A stretch of DNA of 11,313 nucleotides, taken from the NCBI GenBank assembly GCA_900618425.1, contig UZAN01048013.1:8475-19787 (forward strand), written 5' to 3'. The stretch is from Echinostoma caproni (Eukaryota; Platyhelminthes; Trematoda; Plagiorchiida; Echinostomatidae). Made by a program: the position numbers and the translations under genes. This document shows positions 1-10,105 of this stretch, in pieces (positions within the stretch are counted from its first letter, which is position 1; every line of letters starts with the position of its first letter). The notes beneath the pieces were generated by a model. That model had not been told where the DNA came from. It did no database searches and was given only the letters and a program-made list of their open reading frames with translations.

Positions 1-660
1 CTTCATGCCTCGTCTGCGCGTCATCTGTTGACCTCCACGTGGTTTCCTCTAGCCCGGATTAGCAAAAGCGAATAAAGTGCGGTGCAGCAGATGACAGCTG
101 GGCATATGCAATGAGTGTCCCAGCCAGCTAAACTTACTAATCTGGATTCGGTGTGCCAGAAGGTTTATCCCTGATGAACTCCCAAACACCCGACGGCTTA
201 ACTCCAGATTACTAACCCATTCGTTCCACCCCACATGAGCTAAACTATGTAAACACCGATAATCGAAAACTTCTAGTCGACGGATATCTTCTACTCGCAA
301 ATTCCGGGTCTCACAACCATAAAGCAGAACTGAATGAACGGTGGCACTACATAGACGACCTTTCAACTTCAGTGAAACGTCGTGTCTACGCCAAAGGTGC
401 TTTTGTCCTGTGTATGCTGCTGGAGCACTGGAAATGCGGGCGGTTATCTCTTTTGCCGCACTACCGTCAATGGTCACGCAACTACCTAAGTAGTAAAAGT
501 AATCCACCATAACTAATTCCTGCCCATTTAGTTTCAGAGCGGGAGTAGGCGAAACCTAGTCCTGCGGCATCAGTTTGCACTTTAAAGGTGCAAAGCACAT
601 ACCGAATGTGGCAACAGCACTTGTTAGTCTATCAAATGCACTTTACGTGCCCTCCAAACA
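1..660 (-). pseudogene. RTE-like non-LTR retrotransposon reverse transcriptase, C-terminal fragment, broken
   Basis: Read on the minus strand, one frame can be followed from about 645 to the left edge. It contains SAFDRLTSAVATFGM, then FAPLKCKL, VDYFYYLGSCVTIDG, HLWRRHDVSLKLKGR, VLLYGCET, LRVEDIRRLEVFDYRCL, WVSNLELSRRVFG, FSWLGHSLHMP and, past a stop, RKPRGGQ-MT-RGMK. From recall, this order (LGS box, KGR, LLYG-ET, DIRRL-VFD-RCLR, VSN-E--RRV-G, WLGH-LRMP, RGGQ-MTW) is the region after the catalytic YxDD box in RTE/craniate-RTE-like reverse transcriptases that are abundant in trematodes. The endonuclease, palm and YxDD box are absent, so the copy is 5'-truncated. In-frame stops lie at 643-645, 556-558 and 49-51; the last two fall where the family has Trp, consistent with TGG to TAG changes. 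No frameshift is needed over about 600 bp. It cannot make a functional enzyme. The element continues beyond position 1. Family assignment is confident at superfamily level, not at element-name level. Confidence 0.88.
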
Positions 661-1348
661 TTCTAACAGACTTACTGCGTAGTAACAGTTCAGTCAGGTT
701 TGTGACCGATATATCAACCTTTAGATTTCGTGTTTACCTTTGATCACAGATGATTTTCATTGTCTCTATCGGGGGTACATTAGTGAGCAGTGAAACGACA
801 CCGAAGAAAAGCATCGTTTTCTATTACAACTCCAGGTCTTCCATCTTGGCTACCAATTGAAAACTGTCTCGGGAGCTGTTCGTGGAGGGTCTACGACGAA
901 TGGGTTCTAGCAATTCAAACCGTCATTGAACCGTGGCGTGGTATGGTGAATTCGCCATTGCCATAACGGTTCGAACTAGAACTCGTACTTTGTGAAGCTC
1001 AAGAAGACCTTACAACGGCGGGATAAGGAACCTACATGCTTTCAGGTTCTCGTATGTCGCATTGTCTATGTACCCCTGTACCTTTAGTGCTTTCAGCAGA
1101 TCCTTGATTTCACACTCCATCTTTTCGGTTTCGTCCTTCCCTTTCTTGCATTTTAAAACCTTTTTATCATCTAAAATTAGAACATAACCGTCCTTGATCA
1201 CTATGACCACTCCAGTACTTTTATCTGGTTTAAGTAGTATGATATCTTTGTTCATTCTGAGAATCTTGTATTTGCTTAAGGAACTGAACACATTCCTGAA
1301 GTTTTCGACTCGCCTTGCAGAAGCTAACAATCCCTTGGACGTTTTGCA
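660..1348 (-). pseudogene. Penelope-like element reverse transcriptase, N-terminal half, broken
   Basis: The minus-strand frame shows VENFRNVFSSLSKYKILRMN, then DIILLKPDKSTGVVIVIKD, GYIDNATYENLKAC, LIPPL*GLLELHK, MANSPYHATVQ, FELLEPIRRRPSTNS, and FFGVVSLLTNVPPIET-KIICD. These match the Penelope-like series recalled from flatworm copies: LKPDKG-GVVI-, RIPRLYGLPKVHK, SM-NSPYHA-A-W, LLEPIRRRLSTNS, and motif A LSFDVVSLFTNVP. In-frame nonsense codons lie at 1010-1012 (the Tyr of RLYGLPK), 923-925, 824-826, 821-823 and 734-736. The catalytic Asp of motif A is Gly here (codon 800-802). The frame is otherwise continuous. The domain ends after LTELLLRS near 690, so the YxDD motif, thumb and the C-terminal GIY-YIG endonuclease of the family are missing and are replaced by the RTE-like fragment. 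The upstream limit is uncertain: an in-frame stop lies near 1350 and I cannot recognise element sequence further up. A dead, truncated copy. Confidence 0.85.
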
Positions 1349-2280
1349 TGATTATGTGACCAATAATGAATACCCCAGTCATTACTGGAAACAACTTTGG
1401 CCAGATCTCATCATTCACAACAGGAAAACCCTCATGCGACATGTGTCGTGTTGTTTGTGTGTGTATGTGTGATTCGTGGGTATTAAAAACAGTGGAATTT
1501 GACCAAACACCTTCCAAAGACGACATAATATGGACGAATTACGAGAGAAGGAAAGTTTACAAATCACCGAGTTCGTAAATCAAATCTGCAGGCGTTGTGT
1601 TCACATCATTCGAAAACTTTTATTACGGAATTTGCCTACGGTTGTTGTGGTAATTGTAGTATTATTAGTACCCACTGATCACTAAATACGAATCACTGAT
1701 TGGAAATCAAGCACTGGCAATCACGGACACAACGTAAGCACTGGATCACACTGGTACTTGCACGCAGTGTACCACGGAACCGAGAAGGGATGAAAAGGTC
1801 ACAAGAATAGTAGTTCATTTATTGAAAGAAATCAGGGGGATTAAATAATATGTACAGAACTAGTTCATTGGTCGTCCAAGTCTCTGCCAAGCGAGTGCTA
1901 GTATTTCTGGCGTTCTTCAGCTTTGGTTTGGGCCACACGGTTTCTGATTGGTTGGTACTATCGACCTATGGTTTATAGTCTCAAAAATACCAAATGTAAT
2001 ACCACAAAATGGAGCGCAATTGTGGAATTATATTGCTGTAATCCTGGTCTTTGAGCTAACTCCAACCCGAAGCCACGACTTGCAGTTTCACAACAGTGGA
2101 TCAGAGAACAAAAGTTTTGACTAATCAAAGGCCATGCATTTCGAACACAAGTCGTGTGAATGGACAAACATGAACGTGGATTGTTTGATGCCTGTTTAGT
2201 CAACGGCGTTTCTGTTTAAATATTATTTAATACAACCGATTTCTTGCAATATACACACATATATATCACTTCTTCGAAGG
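1349..2280. other. Non-coding stretch, no recognised gene
   Basis: The first 180 bases lie upstream of the Penelope-like fragment on its own strand and may include decayed 5' element sequence, but I recognise no motif there. A short GT-rich run occupies about 1454-1470. Short open frames on both strands between 1194 and 1578 are shadows of the Penelope-like fragment or chance. An alternating AC/AT run lies near 2250-2266. I see no exon with convincing splice sites, no RNA gene and no terminal repeats. Confidence 0.5.
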
Positions 2281-2450
2281 CCTATTTGTCTCGTTGATAT
2301 CCCGGTGGTAACGTCACCAAATTATCTCCCTGGAGGACATGTGTTCAAATGTCACCACTGCCGCCTGACTTTCCCAGTCTGTGTCCAATGGTGGCCCCTT
2401 AATTGGCAGCTTACCCCTTCTTGAAATTTGTATCATTATGTATTTAATAA
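2281..2450 (+). repeat. Possible diverged tRNA-derived SINE
   Basis: The block has a G+C-richer body and an A/T-rich tail (TTTAATAAAAGAAGG near 2440). Around 2348-2358, GTGTTCAAATGTCAC resembles a degenerate RNA polymerase III B box (GGTTCRANNCC), and GGTGGTAAC some 40 bases upstream could be what remains of an A box. The segment TCCAATGGTGGCCCC near 2388 is reminiscent, from memory only, of TCCATGGTGGTCTAG near the 3' end of schistosome SINEs. No hammerhead ribozyme core (CTGANGA...GAAA) is present, although some flatworm SINEs carry one. No target-site duplication was identified. This is a weak call. Confidence 0.28.
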
Positions 2451-2529
2451 AAGAAGGTAAAACTGAAAGAACAAAAAATATGAACTACAAATGGGGGGGA
2501 CTCTAACAGACGAGTTCAAGTGCGATTCG

Positions 2530-3075
2530 TGATTCGCTATTCGACCTTTCAAAAGCTTCAGTATGGTTGAGGTGGTTATCGTACGTTGTGGCTTTTCACC
2601 CCTCCCTTTCATCTCACGAGCTGCTCCCTATACTACTAAGCGTCCCAAATGGCCTCTACTGGGAAGCCCTACCCACCGCCCTCTCGTAGTGGTGGTGTTT
2701 TCTCAACAAAGTGAGAGAACGAAAAGCCAATACTCAGGGCTATAACGGGGTAGATGAGCCATAGACAGTTCACATAGGAGAGTTGGCTGAAAACTCTGAT
2801 CCCAAACCAACCAAGAGAAGGTGTACGAACCACACCCACCCACACCTTCGTAGTTGCGGCAGGGGTCATCAGCTCAAATGAACATTGAGGTATATTGGGC
2901 ACCTTGGATATTTGAGCTGGCCACCGACCACCAATGGATTGTGATATTCATGCATTGCCCGGCTGTCTTGAGGTTCAGGCCAGCCGAAGGCTCCGGTTGC
3001 GGATTTCCCCAAACAATTTATCTCCTTTGGCCTGGCAATCTGGCCGTATTCCGTCAACAAACAATTTACTGAGCT
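2530..3075. repeat. GC-richer block, candidate unclassified dispersed repeat
   Basis: This interval is visibly richer in G+C and in C-runs than the AT-rich sequence on both sides, with sharp returns to AT-rich DNA near 2530 and 3075. The minus strand is open for 77 codons at 2669-2902 and the plus strand for 72 codons at 2854-3072, with no recognisable domain. The plus-strand segment around 2985-3020 (CAGCCGAAGGCTCCGG) is locally near-palindromic, as CCGAAGG and its surroundings fold back weakly. The composition shift suggests an inserted element, but I found neither terminal inverted repeats nor long terminal repeats. It could also be decayed coding sequence of a host gene. Confidence 0.25.
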
Positions 3076-6000
3076 TTATCTTTTTTATAAAGATTATTGG
3101 ACTATGACTCGTTTGGCACACAGTCTGGATTCAGCCGTGTGTGAAATACATACATACTCCAATTCAAATACTTCATTTAGCTTGAATTCTCTGCAATTTT
3201 GATCGCAACCAAATAAATAGAATGTCTTAATAAACATTTTTATCTGTGAATCCCTAGGACGGATTGGACAAGGATATCGGCCAAATGATAAGGATAATGA
3301 TGAAAACGTGTCGACCCAGATTTTGGCCATCCTTAATTGATCAGTTGTGATATGCACAAGTAACTGCAAATACAAACTACTATAGTTCTATCTGAGGTTG
3401 TGCTATTGGTTTTTATATAATTACAGACCGTACAAATGCTCGGTTATACGAATTCAATATCATATTCCAGTACTCTGTTCGTATTCTCAATTTCGCTGAA
3501 AGTGCCTAGTATAATGCAAGCGTTATCACATCGATATTTTCTCCCTTAGAATTCAATAAATCTGGAATCCGGTTCTGACTATCAAACTGTTTCTTGGGTT
3601 CTGATTTCATGTGTTGGGTTACAATCACGTAACTATGCTATATTCGAGCTGCGATTTGATTGACGATTGTTCTCTCAGAACAATAGAGAAATTAGGTTTC
3701 ATTGGCAATATTATCTCAACGTTTCATGTTAATATCGCGCCCCGCTAATTGTCTCCCTCCAGGGCAACCATGCACACGTGATAATCAGTTGGGGTTTAAG
3801 CCTGATAAATCGTGCATATTTTTCATATTGATCAGTCCTTACCACTATTTGTATCAGCACTAATCTAGAAGTCACTATCCGCTCAGTGGTTGGTACTGTA
3901 CTCTGATGCTACCTTGAACAGTTTTCCGAAGACGTTTATTTGACTGTTACCAGAGCTTGCAACCCATTGCCTTCTGGGTTCACAGAATGTTTTCTTCGTC
4001 AGGGCTGCTCGCTCTATCACTCGTTTTCATTTCACCTTTGTAATAGATTCTTGAAAGCGATTTCAAGATGGTTTGAGTGTGTAGAAATAGTTGAAATGCA
4101 ACTTAAATGTGTAAAATCGGGTTACAGGACTGGTAATGTCTCGCTTCCCATATAATCGTTTCTGGGAAGCATTAGTGGGAGAATGAGTAGACAGATATTC
4201 CTTTTTGGAGTAGCTACATCTCACCTGGAGCACCAATCTCTAATGAAGTATCGGCAAGCAAACTGAAGACTCGACTGACCTTTTTCAGTTCCAGCCATTT
4301 GTGACACTGCCACGACATTTTGTTATCCATCGATAATCTCATGTGGGCCGCGTCTACCCGATCTACTCTCCTACATGGTGTAGATACATGACCGTTGACG
4401 AGGGAAAGACAAAGACGACGTATCCATGTTTGAACGCGGTTCTTTATGCGGCACTGTTCGAGTCTGGTGAGGTAACCGGAAAAGTAATATCGTGATTAAG
4501 GAGTAGAATTGTAAGCAATATTTACCTTGCAATGGAGAAAGTGTTTGACCTGTATAGATCATGTTGCTGGGGCATGCGTTACATTTCCACTAAATATGCC
4601 CCCTAAATTTACTGTTTTCCAAAAATGGTAGAAGATGGTAAAAGATAAAAGATAGTGAGAATAAGACCGGATTTGTGGGTACGAATGTCTTGACAGTGAG
4701 ACTCAGTCATCATGACCGTTGTGTTGAGATTCCTGGTTGGAGACCTGTGAAATAATCTAAACGATTGTTAAATACCTTGAGAGATATGATTGACTGTGGC
4801 GCTCTTGCATCCTCGCTACTTCTGTGCGTCTTTAGTCTGTATGAATTCCTCAACTTCACCTCGGTACTCATCCCAGCTTTTTTCTTCCACTTCCATCTAT
4901 TTATTCCACACCGTAAAACCAAAATGAGTAACCAAAATACAACAGCTGAAACCGCTCCACAACAGTGTCAATTAGAGACAATTTCGAAATCAATAACTTT
5001 CTTGTTTAATGGGACAACTATCGGAATCCATAACAGGAGGTGACCCCATGGAGAATGAGCTGATTTGAACGAGGAAATCCGTCAAACTGCTACGAATTTT
5101 GATTTGTATCTTGCCCAGAGAACAGAATGCAAGCCCGCGGCATAAAAGCCATACCGTCAAAGTGCAGGACTATCTTCATGGACAGTGTGTTGGTCACTGT
5201 GATGTTTTGATAATCATCGGTTTCTGTTCAAGTGATCTGAGGTGTTTCTGACTAATGCAGCGATCATAATTAATGATACGGGCAATACACAATTTGGAAG
5301 ATCATTTCAGTGTCTAACGACGCATGAGAAATTCCAGTTTTGTTCAGTGGAGATAAGCATGATAGAATAACTTTGGTTGCTATCACATCAGTTTTCCTCA
5401 GAACACTGAAGTGCATGGGCTCCAATTTGGTCCCCTTTATGCGTTTGCTTATGATGGCTGCGTTCGTCATCGGAACAATAATGACAGCTCGTGATCCCTT
5501 TAAAAAATATGAAGGATAAGGGTATATTCAAAGATAGCTAGGTCTACTGGTACTGTGTTCCCTGGAAGAGAACGACCAGTGAAAGATGTCATTGAGGTTG
5601 CTTTGAGCCGAGAACTCATTCAAGAATGCACTCATTGAGCTGCAGTACACTCCTGATGTGGTCGTATCTTTAGAAAGGAATAGGTTCGATGCGGTCAACG
5701 CTTCTGGAAGTAGACAATGAAGGACGTGAACAAAAAGAACTTAGCCAAATTTATTTAATCAATATAGGAACGCTGTAAGTTGCTATCTCCAAAACTGGAT
5801 GCATTGGAATAATGTAGATTGCAATCTCACATGCGAGAGAACATCCGTTGAAAATGTCGCCGGATTTCTTTCAGGGCCTCGAACAATATCTGCCCAAAAT
5901 ATACGCATATGATGGTCTAAACCTTCAACCTATCTTGTGATGACAAGTGTTTACACATCGTGCTGCAATTCATGAAACGTTCAGCACTGTCATTACCAAT

Positions 6001-6300
6001 ACATGAATTGAAGGTGTCTTTTTGCTTTACAAAAAGTAAAAAAACAAGCTAGTGTTTTTACAGAAGGAAAACCTCAGATATTATCTGTTTCCGACAGAAT
6101 TTTCAAATGAAGCACCATCAAACTGACCGGATAAACGAAACACCACTTCCTTCGCCCCGATTGGAGAGGTGGTTGAGGCCACCATTCACAAGTGCTGGGA
6201 CGTGCACAGACTTGACCACTCATCAAGACTTGAAGAAAAGCTTATGACTCTAAAACATGAGAGAACGCCGCTACATTTTTGTGCAAAATATCAATTGAGT
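3076..6300. other. Long AT-rich stretch without a supported gene
   Basis: Reading both strands gives only short, compositionally random open frames. Three minor items are worth recording. First, the minus strand at 4752-4817 reads RAPQSIISLKVFNNRLDYF, which loosely resembles the C-terminal tail of CR1/jockey-type reverse transcriptases. Second, the minus strand at about 5270-5500 is open for roughly 75 codons behind a pyrimidine-rich tract ending in AAG, with no domain I know. Third, the plus strand near 5611-5720 is open for about 37 codons (AENSFKNALIELQYTPDVVV...), also unrecognised. None has a convincing pair of splice sites. The stretch may be intronic or intergenic. Confidence 0.45.
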
Positions 6301-6330
6301 TTTGTATGAGTTTTTGGATGTTTGCGTCTG

Positions 6331-6362
6331 CAAGAGCAACAACAAGAACAAGAACAACAAAG
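6331..6362. repeat. CAA/GAA trinucleotide-rich simple repeat
   Basis: A run of mixed CAA and GAA triplets (caacaacaagaacaagaac and on) covers about 30 bases. It is a low-complexity purine-rich tract on the plus strand with no associated reading frame of note. It is imperfect, so length variation between individuals would be expected to be limited. Confidence 0.7.
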
Positions 6363-6649
6363 AATGTTTACCGTATATAGCCAAGTCTGGGAACATTTGC
6401 GAAACAGCTGAGATGCGGTTGGTTTCTGCTAACAGATTTGAGCCTTGACGTGGATGAATGGTTTTTGGTAAAAGAGCTAGAATCGATAAATGTTTGTATA
6501 CATCTCAGCTATCACATATTCTTCGGCCTCCATAAATCTAGGGTTGCTGGAGGTGGTTCACTAGGTACAACTAAGTCGGTCAAGGAGTTACCTTGTCCTA
6601 GAATTCTTGTGATCAGCAGTAACCAGTATGATACCAAACATAAAATAAG

Positions 6650-6842
6650 CAAAGCGTTCTGGTGCACTCCACGATGCGCAGCAGTGCAGAGGTGCACTGC
6701 TCGATATGGAGAAAAAAAACCGCACTTCTATTGGGTTTTACATCTTAGATGTAGCGTATTTATCGCAGACAACATGCTCCCTCATGTGTGTTTATCGGTG
6801 TGCTACGCACAAATCGTCATTAAATGAATGAGAGAGAGAGTA
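6650..6842 (+). mobile_element. Possible 3' tail of a non-LTR retrotransposon or SINE
   Basis: Two stem-loops are followed by a simple-sequence end. AGCAGTGCA (6680-6688) pairs perfectly with TGCACTGCT (6693-6701) around a 4-base loop, and ACATCT (6740-6745) pairs with AGATGT (6747-6752) around one base. The block ends with TTAAATGAATGAGAGAGAGAG (6820-6841), a short tetranucleotide/dinucleotide tail. RTE and related elements characteristically end in short tandem repeats rather than long poly(A), and many LINE 3' ends carry a hairpin recognised by their reverse transcriptase. The upstream boundary is arbitrary: it marks where the first GGTGCACT repeat (6661) appears. No reverse-transcriptase motif is present, so the assignment rests on structure alone. 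Confidence 0.3.
6680..6701. repeat. Perfect 9-bp inverted repeat with 4-base loop
   Basis: AGCAGTGCA and TGCACTGCT are exact reverse complements separated by GAGG. GGTGCACT also occurs as a direct repeat at 6661 and 6691, so the right arm has an additional partial copy upstream. No T-run follows, and this is not a bacterial-type terminator. Confidence 0.8.
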
Positions 6843-7283
6843 AATCATATGTCGCCACACTCAGCATGTGGATCACGTAACATCAATCCACTCTGTCTAA
6901 TTTTAGTCAGAAACATTCCTTTATGTGATCCATAGTTTATTTATGCTAGTTAGCATGCAGTTAGAGAACATTCAAACCGCACAGAATCACACTGAAAAAG
7001 CAATTGCTAGGAGTATAAAGAGAGGCAATCAACACAGTCAACATAGTGAAACCTAACGTGATGTCCGGTGAAAGACTGTTTCAATTGTTTCTAACACAGC
7101 CGTTACAAATCTTATTTGTCAAAAGGTATTAAGACGTTGGCTGGTTTAAGGCTCACTTGTCCGTCCCGGGGGAGTGGGATTTGGGGCTGTGTATTGGTGG
7201 GAGGAATGCTTAACGAAAGGTCGGTAGGGGATCTGACATCACATCACCGATTTATTGATATGATATATCCTTAATTCATATGA

Positions 7284-7511
7284 CCTTTTATTCACTTATC
7301 ATGCAGCCAAGGCAATTGGACCAACAATTTTTGCAGATGGATTGGAGATGAGGTGTCTGGTGTTGATGATTTCTATCGTGGGTGTTGCACATTCATTGCG
7401 TTAATGCTTCTGTTTGTGGAACCACTGTTGTCAGGAGTTTATGTTATGCGAGGCGTTCGGATTTGTTGTGTAGATGCTATATCGGGTAGTGTACGATCGA
7501 TTTCGTGTTAA
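7284..7511 (+). other. 75-codon open frame, unrecognised, possibly repeat-derived
   Basis: After an in-frame TGA at 7281-7283 the plus strand is open to TAA at 7509-7511. The frame includes GNWTNNFCRWIGDEVSGVDD, then a hydrophobic stretch FIALMLLFVEPLLSGVYVM that could span a membrane, then RGVRICCVDAISGSVRS. There is no upstream ATG in good context; the first Met is in the hydrophobic part. A possible 3' splice site (ttattcacttatcatgcag) ends at 7306. The local sequence from about 7140 to 7510 is G/T-rich on this strand, unlike its flanks, with a CCCGGGGGAG pocket near 7165, which suggests an inserted repeat rather than a host exon. I recognise no domain. A stop-free run of this length is not rare by chance in a window this size. 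Confidence 0.22.
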
Positions 7512-8908
7512 TTTAGGTTCTCTTCTCGTCTTGCGAAATGGGAAGACTAGTGGCTGTCTAATTTCATCATCAAAATGTAGACTGAGAGGAAAAAAAAATT
7601 AAAAAAACTTAGAATTCATCGTATTTTACGCAAAAGTGTAACTTAGTCAAAATGACATTTCCTAATTGAGTTCCATTTTCGAATTATAACTGATAGTTTT
7701 TAAAAACTCAGTAAAATCGATCTAAATCCGGTAAATTAATTTCTTTACGATACTGCCCAATTTTGTCCAAATATTTTTTTCTCGCCGTTCTAGTGTTACG
7801 TCCCCGAGTCTACGGTTATCATTGCGATTTATGGAATTCAACGATATGATTAATCTAACGAAAATGACCTCAACCAAACAAGTGGATTGGGAAAAATATC
7901 ATACATCATATCATATCATAGAATATCGAGTAGAACTTCAAATCAAATCGACTAAACTCCTCCAAGGAATAGAGCTGTAATGATCCAAAGATGGGAGACA
8001 GGGCTAGATAAGGAACAACGCGCTACAGTTTTCCAATGATCAATAAGCTGTCAGTAATTTGGACCAATCGAATCAGTCGCAGTACATTTTGAAATAGGAA
8101 AGACAAGTAAAGGGATTAGATACAGAGTCTTGGAACAAAAATACCTCGATGTGCGTATTGTTTAATCTTTTGGATTTCTTTCAACAAACTAACCTCGACT
8201 ATTTCGTGCACCTTCTCTTTTGTCTGGGTGTTGAGAATTCCCATAGCCAAGTTCCAATGCTATCTAGATTGTTAGACTGCGAGTAATACGAACATTGTCA
8301 GAAAGATAGTTCATCAAGTCCGGAGCACAAAATCAGCGCTTCAGGTTGAGTTTGTTTCAGAGTATTTGGTTAGCTCTCTCTGTGTAACTATGGTTTATCA
8401 TTTGGGACTATAATTACAAGGGCCATCGTACTTCATTCATATCAATCACTTCTGTTCTCATTCAGTTGGGTACAACAGAGAGCAACTCGTGAGCATTTGT
8501 GAAAAATTGAACTGGCCAGGAAATATAAGGAAGGGGTTCGGTTTTCCTAGCGGTTCTACAAGTATGATCAGAACGATAACGCAAAACATTCATTCGTGTC
8601 ACCAAACTATCTCCAGTCCGATTTTATGCGTGCCTAACTAATATTGAAGTGCTAGAGAGAAACGTTGTCAATCTGCGATTCAATAGAAAATCATTATCAT
8701 ACGGTTATAGAAATCGGCATCTAACTCACAGCCACTTGTAAGTCGTGGTCTGGAGGATAAGTGATATTACTTCGGACTGATGATGCTTCAGATCACATTA
8801 AACGATTCAATCGATAACAATTGAAACTTTTTACCCGAATATTGTAGAACGATATACGTGGGAGGAACAAATGTGATAAAATTCCGGTTGTTGTTCAAAT
8901 TTCATGAA

Positions 8909-8926
8909 TACCTTATATACCTTATA
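8909..8926. repeat. 9-bp tandem duplication
   Basis: TACCTTATA is present twice, exactly adjacent. It is probably a replication-slippage event and carries no other signal. Confidence 0.85.
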
Positions 8927-10090
8927 TAGCATTTTAAAAGGAATCGAATGAATGCTCGTCAGTATATTGTGTAATTAAATTATGGTAACCATATCTCGAA
9001 TGAAATTATGCCTAATTACCGAAAAAATGGTGAACCACCGGTTAATGTGGAAATCGAACACGCCCGGAGGCCCAGTAATTACCCATGATGCAGATCTGTC
9101 GCGTAATTGCTTGCAGATCCCGTTATCAACTTTTGTTCATGTCACTAATGGGCTCTGCAAGAGAAGTGGAGATCGCATCGCACAGTAAAGTTCTCAACTG
9201 AAATCCGAAAAAGGATACAAATCCTAAGGAAGATAAAAACAATTATCCGAGGCTCTTTGTTAGTCAGTAGATGATTTCAGGAAAATACGAAGTTTATACA
9301 GTGAGCTGATTACCAATGAGTCATCAGGAAGTGACACCTAGACACTAAGACCAATAACAAGACCCTAGTTTCTGTCGGTTGGTATGAATTGACCCAATAA
9401 TATATTTACGCTAGGGAGGTGGGGTACCCGTAAGAACAGGCTTCCTGATGAATCCAGAAGTAATTATGACTTGATAACCGATGTGATAATATTTGAACAC
9501 TCTTCACGAAATGTGTTCAAACCTAACAGAAATTCGCCTGCGGGACATGAAGTACAGTCGTGTAAATCCAATTTAGATACCTTGCAACATTGCGCAAAAC
9601 GAAAATTGAAAGCTTTTTATTCGTTTTACCCGTTGTTCAATACAAAAAGAGGATCTAATAAAATAAAATCATCGTCAACAAACCTATTTAGCATTTTCAT
9701 CCCACTGTCCAAGGCCTCATATCACAACAGGTTCGATTAATGATAAGCGCATAAGCAGAAACAGTACTGAGAGTCATATCTTTTGCCTAGCTTACAAGAA
9801 TTTACTCAGTTCCCAAAGTGACAAGTGAAATATAAATTCATCTAAGCCGATAACTGGATCAGGTCTGAAATTTGAATACTGGTGATAGGAAACGGAATAC
9901 ACGAACCATCATGGGTGTCCAGTTGGACGCTTAGTCTTTTTGTTCTTTTTGCTGGGTGGGTCCCTAAGAAATTCAGTGGATTAATGCAAAGCTATTCCTC
10001 AGAAAAAATAAAGAAATATGGACAATTGTAATGAAAGATTACTGGTCAGTGTTTCCAAAACTACCTTTGCCTCTATTACATTAAGTTAAG

Positions 10091-10105
10091 TTTATTTATT
10101 TATTT
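10091..10105. repeat. (TTTA)n microsatellite
   Basis: About four TTTA units lie immediately after two TTAAG units. This is a simple-sequence tract typical of AT-rich metazoan DNA, with no associated gene. Confidence 0.8.

Noticed and set aside
1194..1578. Overlapping plus- and minus-strand open frames around the Penelope-like fragment
   Set aside because: They lie antisense to, or out of frame with, the recognisable reverse-transcriptase frame and show no motifs.
2840..2885. Hammerhead ribozyme core on the minus strand (CTGATGA near 2868)
   Set aside because: The following bases do not form stem II, and no correctly spaced GAAA follows. The other CTGANGA-like sites (about 171, 1915, 3996, 8778, 9446, 11190) fail the same test.
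6438..6827. A 129-codon plus-strand open frame as a protein gene
   Set aside because: No domain is recognised, the composition looks random, and its end runs through hairpins and simple sequence that look like a non-coding element tail.
9391..9740. A plus-strand open frame of about 115 codons as a gene or exon
   Set aside because: Length alone is compatible with chance across six frames in a window this size. The possible acceptor is weak and no domain is recognised.
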